Assembly: GCA_021811225.1 (NCBI GenBank)
Contig: JAJZPJ010000001.1
Span: 1 to 51,518, forward strand
Length of the DNA stretch: 51,518 nt
Origin: Pseudomonadota bacterium
Lineage (GTDB): Bacteria; Pseudomonadota; Gammaproteobacteria; Burkholderiales; Rhodocyclaceae
Direction: 5' to 3'
Positions within the stretch are counted from its first letter, which is position 1; the number at the start of each line of letters is the position of its first letter. The translations under genes and the position numbers were made by a program. The notes beneath the pieces are model-generated. The model was given only the letters and a program-made list of their open reading frames with translations. It made no database searches and was not told the origin of the DNA. Positions 10,533-20,139 of the stretch are shown in pieces.

Positions 10533-11732
10533 GTGAAATCCCTCGAAAACATTCTCGTATTGGACCTGACGCACATGTTGTCAGGTCCTTATGGCGCCAT
10601 GCTCCTGTCCGACCTCGGGGCGAGGGCAATCAAGGTGGAATCCCCAATAAGCGGAGAAGGGACGCGCCAACTGCTGGCAACGAGCCCCGAGTATTCCCGT
10701 CAAGGAATGGGTGCCTACTTCTTGACGCTCAATCGCGGTAAGGAGAGCGTCTGCATCGATTTGAAGTCGGATGCTGGCCGGGAAGTCTTTTACGACTTGG
10801 TGCGCAAGGCGGATGTCGTTTTCGACAACTTCAGTGTTGGTGTCACCAAACGCCTGAAAATTGATCATGAGACGCTCGCCGCAATCAACCCCAGGATCGT
10901 GACCTGCTCCGTGTCCGGGTTTGGCGAGACTGGTCCGGAACCCACTCGGCCCGCATTCGATTCGGTGGTTCAGGGGATGGGCGGCGGCATGTCGATCACC
11001 GGGTTCCCGGGCGGAGAGCCGGTCAGATCCGGAATCCCGATTGGGGACCTTGGCGGTGGGATGTTTGGCGCACTCGGCATCCTTGCGGCGCTCATCGCCC
11101 GCGGCAAGAACGGGCGAGGCCAGCATGTCGATGTCTCGATGCTTGACGTGCAGATTTCGCTGCTCAATTACATGGCGACCATGTACCTCATGTCAGGGAT
11201 AGTCCCCGAGCCTATGGGCAATGCGCACTTCGTTCACGTACCCTACAATGCCTTTAGAACCCAGACCGGCTACATCATCATCGCCTGCATCGGCGATGCC
11301 TTCTATGAGAAGTTCCTAGAGGTGATTCCCCGCCCCGAGCTTCGTCAGGAAAAATACAAGAAGCAACCTGGTCGCTATGCCGAGCGCGACCTAATCAACC
11401 GCATCATTCAAGAAGAGCTGCTGGCGAATACCTCTGAGTATTGGCTGGAGAAGCTTCGGGCCGCCAGGATCCCCTGCGGGCCCGTCAATGATTTCAAGCA
11501 AGCGCTGCGTGACCCCCAGATCGTGGCTCGCAACATGGTCGTTAATGTGCAGCTGCAAACTGGCGAGACGGTCAGCATGCCGGGTAACCCGATCAAATTA
11601 TCAGAAGCCGGAGAGGAAGTGTTTTCGCCACCGCCCTTGTTGGGCGAGCATACCGATGCGGTTCTCAAGGATCTGCTCGGCTATGACGCGGAAAGAATCG
11701 CGCCGCTCAAGGCAGCAGGGATCATCCAATAA
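10533..11732 (+). CDS. Class III (CaiB/BaiF) CoA-transferase
   Basis: A 399-residue family III CoA-transferase, which moves CoA between carboxylic acids such as succinyl-CoA and an acceptor. The catalytic Asp of the family aligns with Asp172 in IPIGDLGGGMFGALG. The start region SLENILVLDLTHMLSGPYG and the end PPPLLGEHTDAVLKDL are typical. I chose GTG 10533: AAGGGA lies six bases upstream and it is downstream of the predicted transcription start at about 10501. ATG 10503 is too close to that start, and ATG 10479 is inside the promoter. It is the first gene of the island operon; a malate- or citramalate-like acceptor is suggested by its neighbours, not by its sequence. Confidence 0.9.
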   Translation: MKSLENILVLDLTHMLSGPYGAMLLSDLGARAIKVESPISGEGTRQLLATSPEYSRQGMGAYFLTLNRGKESVCIDLKSDAGREVFYDLVRKADVVFDNFSVGVTKRLKIDHETLAAINPRIVTCSVSGFGETGPEPTRPAFDSVVQGMGGGMSITGFPGGEPVRSGIPIGDLGGGMFGALGILAALIARGKNGRGQHVDVSMLDVQISLLNYMATMYLMSGIVPEPMGNAHFVHVPYNAFRTQTGYIIIACIGDAFYEKFLEVIPRPELRQEKYKKQPGRYAERDLINRIIQEELLANTSEYWLEKLRAARIPCGPVNDFKQALRDPQIVARNMVVNVQLQTGETVSMPGNPIKLSEAGEEVFSPPPLLGEHTDAVLKDLLGYDAERIAPLKAAGIIQ

Positions 11733-11766
11733 GCAAGCGGCTTGGCAAGGAAACTACGGAGGAAAA

Positions 11767-13839
11767 ATGGGCGTTAGCACAGGATCAAGCTACAGACTGG
11801 GGGTCGATGTCGGTGGAACCTTCACCGACCTTCTGCTCATCAACGAGCAAACTGGGGAGACCTATTCGGCGAAAGTTCCTTCGACCCCCAAGGACTCATC
11901 GGTGGGCGTGTTGAACGGCGTCGGCAGGATCTGCGAACAGAACGGGATCGATCCGAAGCGGATCACCCACGTCATGCACGGCACGACGGTCGCTACCAAT
12001 ACCGTGCTCACGAGTTCAGGCGCCCGGGTTGGGCTGGTGACGACCAAGGGCTATCGACAGGTTCTGCAGATCGCCCGCTCATTCGTTCCCGGTGGCTTAG
12101 GCGGATGGGTGATTTACAACAAGCGTCCGCTTCTGGCGCCCCTTGAACTCACCATCGAAGCCGATGAGCGCATGGATGCCAAGGGCAAGGTTATCAAGCC
12201 GCTCGACGAGCCGGCCCTCAGGAAGCATCTGGAAAAGCTCGGCAAGAAGAACATCGAGGCGCTGACGGTTTCCCTCGTCAATGCCTATGCCGACGGCGCG
12301 CATGAGCGGCGGATACGAGAGATCGCGGCAGAAGTCATGCCGGAGATTCCCGTTTCGATCTCTTCCGAGATCATGCCCGAGATGTGCGAATACGAGAGGA
12401 CGGAGACCACCGTCGTCAACTCCTATGTCCGCCCGGTTGTTTCCCGCTACATCGCCAATTTGCATCGCGAACTCGATGCCAAGATGCCCGGGGTAAAGCT
12501 CCACATCCTACGTTCCGACGGCGGCCTGGCCTCAGTTGAAGCCTCCGCCAACAATCCGGTTAACCTGCTCATGAGCGGTCCGGCGGGAGGTGTCTCGGGG
12601 GCACTTTGGATTGCGCGACAATCGGGATTCAAGAACCTCCTCACCTTCGACATGGGCGGGACATCGACGGACGTCGCCCTGATTCAAGATGAGGTTGCGC
12701 AGACCCGTCGCGAGACACGGGTCGCCGATGTCACGGTGCGCGCGCCGTCGATCGACGTGCGCACGGTCGGCGCAGGCGGCGGCTCCATCGCCTATGTGCC
12801 GGAACTGACCAAGGCTTTGCGGGTCGGCCCGCAAAGCGCGGGCGCCGACCCCGGGCCCGCGGCCTATATGAAGGGTGGCGACAAGCCGACCGTTACCGAC
12901 GCCATCGTGGTCCTGGGCTACCTGCCGGTTTCTTCCCGACTCGGCGGCGACATGAGGATAGACAAGTCGCTCGCCGAGAAGGCGGTCGCCACCATCGCCG
13001 AACCGCTCGGCAAGTCGGTGAAGGAATCGGCCGAGGGCATCATCAATATCGTCAATGAGAACATGTTCGGTGCCCTGCGTCTGGTGTCGATCGAGCAAGG
13101 CTACGACCCGCGCGACTTCGCGCTGATCGCCTTCGGTGGCGCCGGCCCCTTGCACGCCAACGCGCTGGGCAAGTTGATGGGCTCCTGGCCGGTGATCATT
13201 CCACCGGCGCCGGGCGTCCTGTGTGCTTATGGAGATGCCACGACGCGTCTGCGCGATGAGGCTTCGCGTACCTACGTGCGCAGGTTCACCGAGACCTCTG
13301 ACGCCGAGGTTCTCGACATGCTCGACGATCTGGAGGGCATCGCCCGTCGGACCTTGATTGCCGAAGGTGTTTCGACAGAGAGCCAGACGACCGAATATCA
13401 GGTCGATCTGCGCTACCGTGGTCAAGGGATGCGCCTGACGATCAGCGTTACGCGTGAGGAGTTTGTCGACGCAGGCCTGGAGGGAATCGCCAAGCGCTTC
13501 GATGAGATGCACACCCAGTTGTTCACTTTCGCGCTCGATGCGCCCCACGAAGTGGTCAATCTTCGCGCCGTGGTGCAGGGACCGGAGACCCTGGTGCGGG
13601 CCGAGCAACTGAAGCAGGGTGGGACCGACGCGGCGGCTGCGATCGTGGAGCAGACGACCTTGTTCGTGGACGGTAAGGATCACCCGGCCAAGATCTATGA
13701 TCGCGCCAAGCTACTCGCCGGTAACCGGATTTCCGGACCGGCGATCGTCAGTCAGATGGACACCACTACCCTGATCCTTCCCGGGCATACCGGCGAAGTG
13801 GATGCGGTGGGCAATATTCTGATTCGCCCCAACGTCTGA
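11767..13839 (+). CDS. HyuA-type subunit, hydantoinase/oxoprolinase family
   Basis: A 690-residue protein of the ASKHA-type hydantoinase A/oxoprolinase family. The ATP-binding signature segments are visible: VDVGGTFTDLLLI near the N-terminus, FDMGGTSTDVALI mid-protein and AFGGAGPLHANALG later. With HyuB it would couple ATP hydrolysis to opening a cyclic amide or imide, or to carboxylating a ketone; family members do either. ATG 11767 is preceded by GGAGG. It lies 34 bases after the CoA-transferase and 22 bases before hyuB. The substrate cannot be read from the sequence. An amidohydrolase gene in the same operon favours ring-opening hydrolysis over ketone carboxylation. Confidence 0.88.
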   Translation: MGVSTGSSYRLGVDVGGTFTDLLLINEQTGETYSAKVPSTPKDSSVGVLNGVGRICEQNGIDPKRITHVMHGTTVATNTVLTSSGARVGLVTTKGYRQVLQIARSFVPGGLGGWVIYNKRPLLAPLELTIEADERMDAKGKVIKPLDEPALRKHLEKLGKKNIEALTVSLVNAYADGAHERRIREIAAEVMPEIPVSISSEIMPEMCEYERTETTVVNSYVRPVVSRYIANLHRELDAKMPGVKLHILRSDGGLASVEASANNPVNLLMSGPAGGVSGALWIARQSGFKNLLTFDMGGTSTDVALIQDEVAQTRRETRVADVTVRAPSIDVRTVGAGGGSIAYVPELTKALRVGPQSAGADPGPAAYMKGGDKPTVTDAIVVLGYLPVSSRLGGDMRIDKSLAEKAVATIAEPLGKSVKESAEGIINIVNENMFGALRLVSIEQGYDPRDFALIAFGGAGPLHANALGKLMGSWPVIIPPAPGVLCAYGDATTRLRDEASRTYVRRFTETSDAEVLDMLDDLEGIARRTLIAEGVSTESQTTEYQVDLRYRGQGMRLTISVTREEFVDAGLEGIAKRFDEMHTQLFTFALDAPHEVVNLRAVVQGPETLVRAEQLKQGGTDAAAAIVEQTTLFVDGKDHPAKIYDRAKLLAGNRISGPAIVSQMDTTTLILPGHTGEVDAVGNILIRPNV

Positions 13840-13861
13840 ACAACTGCGACGAGGACCCGTC

Positions 13862-15745
13862 ATGCCAGCCACCATCGTTCAAACCAACAACGCGCCTTTC
13901 AAGGACGTCAAGCTTGATTCCATTACCCTCGACATCATCGAGAATGCCCTGCGCAATGCGCGAGCAGAGATGGATGCGGTGCTCTTTCGCACCGCCATGT
14001 CCCCAGGAATCCGCGAGCAGCACGACGCCTTCCCGATGATCGCCAACAACGAAGGAAAGATGGTCGTCGGCCAGTTCGGCTCTTTCATCCACGGCTTCGT
14101 TCAGGGCTACGAGGGCACGATTGAAGAGGGTGACGTCTTCCTGACCAACGATCCCTATTCCTGCAATGGCGCCGTCAGTCATCTCAACGACTGGCTGACC
14201 TTGATGCCGGTATTCCACGACGGCCGCATCGTCAGCTGGGCGGCCATGTTTGGACACATGACCGACATCGGCGGGAAGGTACCGGGTAGCCTGCCTACAG
14301 ATGCCGCTCAGATTTTCGAAGAGGGGTTCCAGATTCCGCCGATCAAGCTGATCCGCAAGGGTGAACTGAATCGCGAAGTGCTGGAGATGATCCTGCGTAA
14401 CTGCCGCATGCCGGAATGGAACCGCTCCGATTTGAACGCCATAATCGCCGCGCTGCGCCTTGCCGAGCGGCGGGTGCACGAGATCGTCGAACGCTTCGGG
14501 GTGGACAATTACATCGCCGCCATGTACGAGATGCTCGACCGAAACAAGCGTGCGATGAGTGCCATCATCAAGATGGTGGTGCCGGAGAAGAAGGCCTACT
14601 TCGAGGACTATATCGACGACGATGGCCTGGGCATGGGTCCCTACAAGGTTGCCTGCAGCCTTTGGCGGGAGGGCGATGTCGCCCACTTCGATTTTGAGGG
14701 AACCGATCCGCAGTCGATTAGTTCGGTGAACTTCTACCTCAACGAGGAGATGTTCAAGATGTTCCTGGGGGCTTTCTTCATCAACCTGTTTGATCCGCAG
14801 ATCCTGTTCAACGACGGCTTCTATGAACTGGTCAGCGTGCGCATTCCGGACGGCTGCATTTTGAAGCCTAAGCGTCCGGCCGCACTCTCCTGCCGCACTC
14901 ACCTGCTCGGCCGTATCTTCGACATCATGGGCGGGCTCCTGGGCCAGGGGGCGCCAGAGGCTTTGAACGCCGCCGGATTCTCCGACAGCCCGCACCTCAT
15001 GTACTCAGGCTACGACCGGAATGGCGAGTGGTACCAGTTGTTCCAGATCGGCTTCGGCGGCATCCCCGGCCGTCCTTCTGGCGACGGCCCCGATGGTCAC
15101 TCACTCTGGCCCTCATTCACCAATGTGCCGAACGAATTTCTCGAGAGCTATTTCCCGTTGCGTATCATGGCCTACGAGTCGATTGCAGACTCCGGCGGCC
15201 CCGGCCAGCATCGCGGCGGCAATGGCGTGTGTACCGCTTATGAATTCCTCGAGACCGGGGAAATCTCGATTCATGACGACCGCTGGCTGACCTACCCCTG
15301 GGGCGTCAATGCCGGCCTTCCGGGTGGGCGCAGCAACAAACTCCTGGTGCGGAAGGATGGCTCGCAAGCGCATCTCCCATCGAAATGCGACCGGGTCAAG
15401 GTTCACGAGGGAGACATCCTCTATTACAACACCTGGGGTGGCGGTGGCTGGGGCGATCCCCTGAAGCGGCCGGCAGAAATGGTGGCTCAGGATTGCGAGC
15501 GCGGCCTGGTCACTGTCGCGGGCGCCCGTCGCTATGGCGTGGTGGTCAGCGAAGACTTCACGCTGGATCAGGCCGCCACGGCAGAACTGCGCCAGCAGAT
15601 GAGCACAGAGCGCAAGGAGGCGCCGCTGTTCAATCGCGGTGGCACGATCGAAGAACTGAAAGCCCGGTGCAAGGAGGAAACAACTTTCGAACCTCCGCGC
15701 ACGCCAGTCTTCGCCAACTGGATGCGTTCGAAGGCCGCGGTTTGA
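13862..15745 (+). CDS. HyuB-type subunit, hydantoinase/oxoprolinase family
   Basis: A 627-residue partner of HyuA (N-methylhydantoinase B/oxoprolinase C-terminal family). Family marks include RTAMSPGIREQHDAF early, the metal and substrate region FLTNDPYSCNG...SHLNDW, HMTDIGGKVPGS and the C-terminal GGGGWGDPLKRP. Its NDPY motif is followed by CNGAVSHLND, not the usual GGxHLPD, so the pocket may differ from known hydantoinases. It has GAGGA upstream of ATG 13862 and ends two bases before the lyase gene. Length is at the long end for the family. The exact reaction is unknown. Confidence 0.88.
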   Translation: MPATIVQTNNAPFKDVKLDSITLDIIENALRNARAEMDAVLFRTAMSPGIREQHDAFPMIANNEGKMVVGQFGSFIHGFVQGYEGTIEEGDVFLTNDPYSCNGAVSHLNDWLTLMPVFHDGRIVSWAAMFGHMTDIGGKVPGSLPTDAAQIFEEGFQIPPIKLIRKGELNREVLEMILRNCRMPEWNRSDLNAIIAALRLAERRVHEIVERFGVDNYIAAMYEMLDRNKRAMSAIIKMVVPEKKAYFEDYIDDDGLGMGPYKVACSLWREGDVAHFDFEGTDPQSISSVNFYLNEEMFKMFLGAFFINLFDPQILFNDGFYELVSVRIPDGCILKPKRPAALSCRTHLLGRIFDIMGGLLGQGAPEALNAAGFSDSPHLMYSGYDRNGEWYQLFQIGFGGIPGRPSGDGPDGHSLWPSFTNVPNEFLESYFPLRIMAYESIADSGGPGQHRGGNGVCTAYEFLETGEISIHDDRWLTYPWGVNAGLPGGRSNKLLVRKDGSQAHLPSKCDRVKVHEGDILYYNTWGGGGWGDPLKRPAEMVAQDCERGLVTVAGARRYGVVVSEDFTLDQAATAELRQQMSTERKEAPLFNRGGTIEELKARCKEETTFEPPRTPVFANWMRSKAAV

Positions 15746-15747
15746 AC

Positions 15748-16686
15748 ATGCCCGATCGCATCCAGATCAATGAGGTGAGCCCGCGGGACGGGCTGCAGAA
15801 TCAGGTCGTGCATTTGTCGCTCGACGAGAAGCTTGAACTCATCGATGCCCTGGTCGCGGCGGGGCTCACGGCGATCGAGGCCACCAGCTTCGTCTCGCCG
15901 AAAGCCGTGCCGCAGCTGGCCGACGCAGATCAACTCTTCCCGAGGCTGCCTCGCCCGGAACGCGTCAGCTATTCGGCGCTGGTGCCGAATGTGCGCGGCC
16001 TCGAGCGCGCCCTGACAGCGGGGGTTCGCGAGATTGCCGTGGTCCTGTCGGCCACCGATACCATGAACCGGCGCAACATCAATATGTCGCTCGGCGAGGC
16101 GCGCCAGGCTTGCATCGACGTGATGACGGCGGCAGGCGCAAGGGGCTTGCGGAAAAAGGCCTATGTGGCCGTTGCCTTCACTTGCCCCTTCGAGGGAAAG
16201 GTGGCCCCTGGCCGCGTGATCGAGCTTGCCGACGAGATGTTCGCCAACGGAGCCGACGAGGTGGTGATCGCCGACACTATTGGCGCCGCCAATCCGCGCG
16301 AGGTTTCCTCCTTGCTCGCGGACTGTGTCGAACGATTCGGGGCAGGATGTTTGGCAGCGCACTTCCATGACACGCGAGGCTTTGCCTTGGCGAATGCCTG
16401 GGCGGCGCTGACAGCGGGCGTCAGGCGCTTCGATGCCAGCATCGGCGGCTTGGGCGGTTGTCCCTTTGCACCGGGGGCGGCCGGCAACCTGGCGACCGAA
16501 GATTTGGTGCTGATGACGGAGCAATGCGGCTTTGAGACCGGCGTCGATGTAGCCAAGCTACGTCTGGCGGTGGCCATCGCCGAACGCCTTGTGCAAAGGT
16601 CGCTGGGAGGCAGGACAACGGCTTGGCTTCAGGCCCAAGATTTGAAGGAGCAGTGCCGGCGCGACAACGCCGGCGCTGCGTTTTAG
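15748..16686 (+). CDS. HMG-CoA-lyase-like enzyme (possibly a citramalyl-CoA-type lyase)
   Basis: A 312-residue TIM-barrel lyase of the HMG-CoA lyase/pyruvate carboxyltransferase family, which cleaves 3-hydroxy-3-methylacyl-CoA compounds. It shows the catalytic Arg/Asp in SPRDGLQNQ, HFHDTRGFALANAW with metal-binding His residues, and the signature GGLGGCPFAPGAAGN with catalytic Cys238. ATG 15748 is two bases after the hyuB stop. Next to a CoA-transferase and a LeuCD-type hydratase, cleavage of a citramalyl-CoA- or dimethylmalyl-CoA-type substrate is a reasonable inference. Ordinary HMG-CoA lyase activity in leucine breakdown is the main alternative, but no other leucine-pathway genes are here. 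Confidence 0.85.
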   Translation: MPDRIQINEVSPRDGLQNQVVHLSLDEKLELIDALVAAGLTAIEATSFVSPKAVPQLADADQLFPRLPRPERVSYSALVPNVRGLERALTAGVREIAVVLSATDTMNRRNINMSLGEARQACIDVMTAAGARGLRKKAYVAVAFTCPFEGKVAPGRVIELADEMFANGADEVVIADTIGAANPREVSSLLADCVERFGAGCLAAHFHDTRGFALANAWAALTAGVRRFDASIGGLGGCPFAPGAAGNLATEDLVLMTEQCGFETGVDVAKLRLAVAIAERLVQRSLGGRTTAWLQAQDLKEQCRRDNAGAAF

Positions 16687-16700
16687 GGAGAATCAAGGTG

Positions 16701-17684
16701 ATGAGACGATTGGGCAGGGTCTTGTCCTCGATCATGCCGTTCGCGATCATCGGTGGACTGCTCTATGCCGGCATTTTCGTCAAGCCGAAAGCCACGGGAG
16801 ACAGCGTTGAGCCGCCGGTACTCCAGCCTCGCGATGCCTTCTATGGCATCGCCGTTCCTGATGATAAGGTCATCTGGGCGGTAGGCCGTGGCGGCAAGGT
16901 GGTGCGCAGCGAGGATGCCGGCGCGCACTGGATTAGCCAGAAAACCCCGTCACGCCAGAGCCTGCAGTCCTTGATCGCCTGGGACGCCCGGCGCGCCTTC
17001 GCCGTTGGCAATCAGATGACCGTCTTGCACACCGAAGACGGCGGCAAGAAGTGGTCGGCGCTGGCCGGATTTGCCCAGGCCGGCGAAGTACAGAAACTGA
17101 TTCGGGCAAGGTCTGGGGCTGGCGGAAATGCCTGGATAGTGGGCGAAATGGGCAGCATCTTCGCCACTGCCGACTATGGCCAGACCTGGGTCAGACTCGG
17201 CAAGCGGGAGGACCTCGCGTGGAACGATATCGCCGCTCACGGCGCCTGGCTCACGGTGGTTGGCGAATTCGGCCACATCCGGTTGTCGGAGGACGGTGGG
17301 GCGAACTGGAAGGAGGTTGCGAGCCCGGTGAAATCCAGCCTGTGCGCGGTCATGTATCGCGATGAGCGCAATGGCGTGGCGGTCGGACTGGAGGGCGTGA
17401 TCCTGGTGACCAAGGACGGCGGCCGGACTTGGAGCAAGGTCGCCTCCGGCACCGCCGAACACCTCTACGATGTGGCCTGGACCGGCCAGCGTTGGGTCGC
17501 GGTAGGAGACCAGGGTCTCATTCTGACTGCAGAAGACCCCTCCGATGCTTGGCTCGTGCGCAGCATCTCAGAACGCAGCTATGCCTGGCATACCGGTCTT
17601 GTCAGTCGTGGCGATCGCCTCTACGTGGCCGGGGCTACGCTGGCCATGATCGATTCAAAGAATAAGGTTCAGACCTTCAAATGA
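16701..17684 (+). CDS. YCF48-like beta-propeller protein, membrane anchored
   Basis: A 327-residue protein. An N-terminal signal anchor (about residues 8-27, LSSIMPFAIIGGLLYAG) is followed by repeated blades with the SxDxGxxW motif (VRSEDAGAHW, LHTEDGGKKW, ATADYGQTW, LSEDGGANW, VTKDGGRTW). This is the YCF48/BNR propeller layout, here likely periplasmic. GGGAG at 16686-16690 serves ATG 16701; GTG 16698 is an equal alternative. It overlaps the RND gene by four bases (ATGA). Such proteins recur next to RND, DUF1302 and DUF1329 genes; a part in assembling or operating that envelope system is inferred. Confidence 0.8.
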   Translation: MRRLGRVLSSIMPFAIIGGLLYAGIFVKPKATGDSVEPPVLQPRDAFYGIAVPDDKVIWAVGRGGKVVRSEDAGAHWISQKTPSRQSLQSLIAWDARRAFAVGNQMTVLHTEDGGKKWSALAGFAQAGEVQKLIRARSGAGGNAWIVGEMGSIFATADYGQTWVRLGKREDLAWNDIAAHGAWLTVVGEFGHIRLSEDGGANWKEVASPVKSSLCAVMYRDERNGVAVGLEGVILVTKDGGRTWSKVASGTAEHLYDVAWTGQRWVAVGDQGLILTAEDPSDAWLVRSISERSYAWHTGLVSRGDRLYVAGATLAMIDSKNKVQTFK

Positions 17685-20080
17685 CGTCTCCCGAATTATC
17701 CAAGGCCCCCGAGTCCAAGGTCGCCCGCTTCGTTCGCTTTTGCATCAGGCAGCGACTCGCGGTCGTACTCGTGATGGGCGTGCTGACCGCGGTGTTTGCC
17801 CTGCTCGCGGTGCAAATCGAGATCAAGACGGTCTTCGACGACCAGTTGCCGCAGAACCATCCCTACATCAAGGTGAACGACCAGTTCAAGCAGACCTTCG
17901 GCAGCTCCAACATGGTCAGCATCATGCTGGAGGTGAAGGACGGCGATATTTTCCAGCCGTCCGTGCTGAAGAAGATCCAGAAGGTCACTCAGGAGTTGCA
18001 ACTCGTCGATGGGGTGAACCAGTTTCAGATCATCTCACTGGCGGCAAAGAAACTGAAGGAGATCCGAGCGTCGACCGAAGGCATCGACATCAAGCCGCTG
18101 ATGTGGCCCAAGGTTCCGAAAACGCAAGGCGAAATCGATAAGCTTAAGGACGCGGTCCTGAGGAACCCGCTTGTCTACGGCACCTATGTATCCGCGGACC
18201 TAAAGGCAGCTCTGGTGACGGTCGATTTCTATGATAATGAAATTAATTACAAAAAAATCTATGACCAGATCGGCGCCATCACACGCTCCGTCGCCGGGGA
18301 CGGAGTTACGGTGCGCGTTGTTGGCGAGCCTATCCTCTATGGTTGGGTAAGGCATTACCTGCCCGAGACCGGGCGAATTTTTTTGGTTACGCTAGTTGCG
18401 TTGATCGCGCTGTTGTTCCTGACGGCGAGGACTTGGCGCGGCACCTTGCTGCCGCTCCTGGCCGGTGTCGTCAGCTCCATCTGGGCGCTAGGCGCGGCCC
18501 GACTGCTGGGATTCCATTTGGATCCCTTGGTGATCGTGGTGGCCTTCCTGATCACCGCCCGAGCGATCTCCCATTCGGTGCAACTGGTTACCCATTACGA
18601 CGACGAGCTCGCCGCGGGGGCAGAGAATTCAGCGGCGGCGGCGACCGCCGCCATGTACGCCCTGTTCAAGCCGGGGATGCTCGGTGTCGTTGCCGATGCG
18701 GGCTGCATGATCGTCGTGATTCTGACTCCCATCCCGCTGCTGCAGAAGGTCGCCATGATCGGCACGGTCTGGGTTCTGACGATTGCGATCAGCGCCGTCG
18801 TGCTGACCCCGGTGTTGTTGTCCTGGATCAAGAGACCCAACCAGTTCGCCCATCCGATCAACGTGCGTCCCATGATGGAGCGCCTGCTCGGCGGTTGCGT
18901 GCGCATTGCCAGCACGCGTATGCGCTATGTCGTGGTCGCGGCGACCGCGGTGATTTTCGTGGTATCGGGCATTTACGCCTTCAAGCTGAAGGTCGGTGAT
19001 GCCAATCCCGGTTCCCCCATCCTTTGGGGCGACTCGACCTACAATCAGGACGCTGCCGCCATCAATCAGCGTTTCCAGGGGGCAGACCGGATGTTTGTGG
19101 TCTTCTCGGGGGACAAGACCGATGCGTTGAAGGAGCCGGCCGCCCTGCAGAGCATGGCCGCTTTCCAGGCGTACATGGAGAATCAGCCCGGGGTGGGCGG
19201 TACGCTGTCCATGGCCGACATCGTGCCGATCATGAACCGCATTCTGCACGAGGGTAATCCGCGCTACGAGGAACTAGGCACGAGTTTCGTCGAGAACGGC
19301 GAGATCATGTATCTGTTCACCTCAGGCACCGACCCCGGCGACATCGACCGCCTAGTCGATCCGCAATACAAGAATGCCTCGGTCACCATCCTGTTCCGGG
19401 ATCACCAGGGCGAGACCATCCGCTCGGCCATTTCGCACGTCGAGGACTTCGTCGCCGCGCACCCGGACAGCACCGTCAAGATTCGGCTGGCGGGCGGCTT
19501 GATTGGCGTGCTGGCCGCGGTCAATGAAATCATCTTGTCGAAACAGATTGAGAGCATAGCCTTGGCCTTGCTGGTGCTGGTGCTCTGCTGCGCGGTGGCC
19601 TACCGTTCGCTCGCCGCCGGCCTGTTCTTCATGGTGCCGGTGCTGCTCTCCAACACCCTTACTTTCAGCTTCATGGCCTGGAAGGGGATAGGCATGAACA
19701 TCAACACCCTGCCGATCGCGGCCTTGGGCATAGGGCTCGGCGTTGATTATTCTTTTTATGTGGTTGATGAGATTCGCGAGGAACTTCGTCGCGGAGAGCC
19801 CTTGTTCAAGGCTATCGAACTTTCCTTGATGAGCGCCGGCCGTGGCGTACTGATCACCGCTGCGACCCTGATTACCAGCGTGGTCATCTGGTACCTGTCC
19901 TCAATTCGATTCCAGGCAGAGATGGGGATACTCATGGCCTTGTGGCTGTTCATTTCGGCGGCGACATCCCTGCTGGTCATGCCCGCTTTGGTGGTCTTGC
20001 TAAAGCCCAAATTTATTTTTGAGTCGGTGGGCAAGTCGGGGCCGAGCCGAAATACGGCCATGCTCCAGGAAGCGATGTAA
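17681..20080 (+). CDS. RND-superfamily (MMPL/HAE3-like) transporter
   Basis: A 799-residue inner-membrane transporter with the duplicated RND plan: one helix, a large periplasmic loop, five helices, then a repeat of the same. The transport motif appears as ALGIGLGVDYSFYVVDE, with Asp in the proton-relay position of MMPL-type proteins. The sequence resembles predicted lipid or hopanoid exporters more than multidrug AcrB-type pumps, which are over 1000 residues. The start codon overlaps the YCF48-like gene stop (ATGA). Substrate and direction are unknown; association with DUF1302 and DUF1329 suggests transfer of a hydrophobic compound across the envelope. Confidence 0.85.
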   Translation: MTSPELSKAPESKVARFVRFCIRQRLAVVLVMGVLTAVFALLAVQIEIKTVFDDQLPQNHPYIKVNDQFKQTFGSSNMVSIMLEVKDGDIFQPSVLKKIQKVTQELQLVDGVNQFQIISLAAKKLKEIRASTEGIDIKPLMWPKVPKTQGEIDKLKDAVLRNPLVYGTYVSADLKAALVTVDFYDNEINYKKIYDQIGAITRSVAGDGVTVRVVGEPILYGWVRHYLPETGRIFLVTLVALIALLFLTARTWRGTLLPLLAGVVSSIWALGAARLLGFHLDPLVIVVAFLITARAISHSVQLVTHYDDELAAGAENSAAAATAAMYALFKPGMLGVVADAGCMIVVILTPIPLLQKVAMIGTVWVLTIAISAVVLTPVLLSWIKRPNQFAHPINVRPMMERLLGGCVRIASTRMRYVVVAATAVIFVVSGIYAFKLKVGDANPGSPILWGDSTYNQDAAAINQRFQGADRMFVVFSGDKTDALKEPAALQSMAAFQAYMENQPGVGGTLSMADIVPIMNRILHEGNPRYEELGTSFVENGEIMYLFTSGTDPGDIDRLVDPQYKNASVTILFRDHQGETIRSAISHVEDFVAAHPDSTVKIRLAGGLIGVLAAVNEIILSKQIESIALALLVLVLCCAVAYRSLAAGLFFMVPVLLSNTLTFSFMAWKGIGMNINTLPIAALGIGLGVDYSFYVVDEIREELRRGEPLFKAIELSLMSAGRGVLITAATLITSVVIWYLSSIRFQAEMGILMALWLFISAATSLLVMPALVVLLKPKFIFESVGKSGPSRNTAMLQEAM

Positions 20081-20139
20081 AGCCAGGGTCGCTGGCAATT
20101 TCAGCGGCACTTTCGCATTTCAAAGGAAGGAGTCAAGAC

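Noticed and set aside
11767..15745. HyuA/HyuB as acetone or acetophenone carboxylase subunits
   Set aside because: No third small subunit gene or other ketone-pathway genes nearby; kept only as an alternative.
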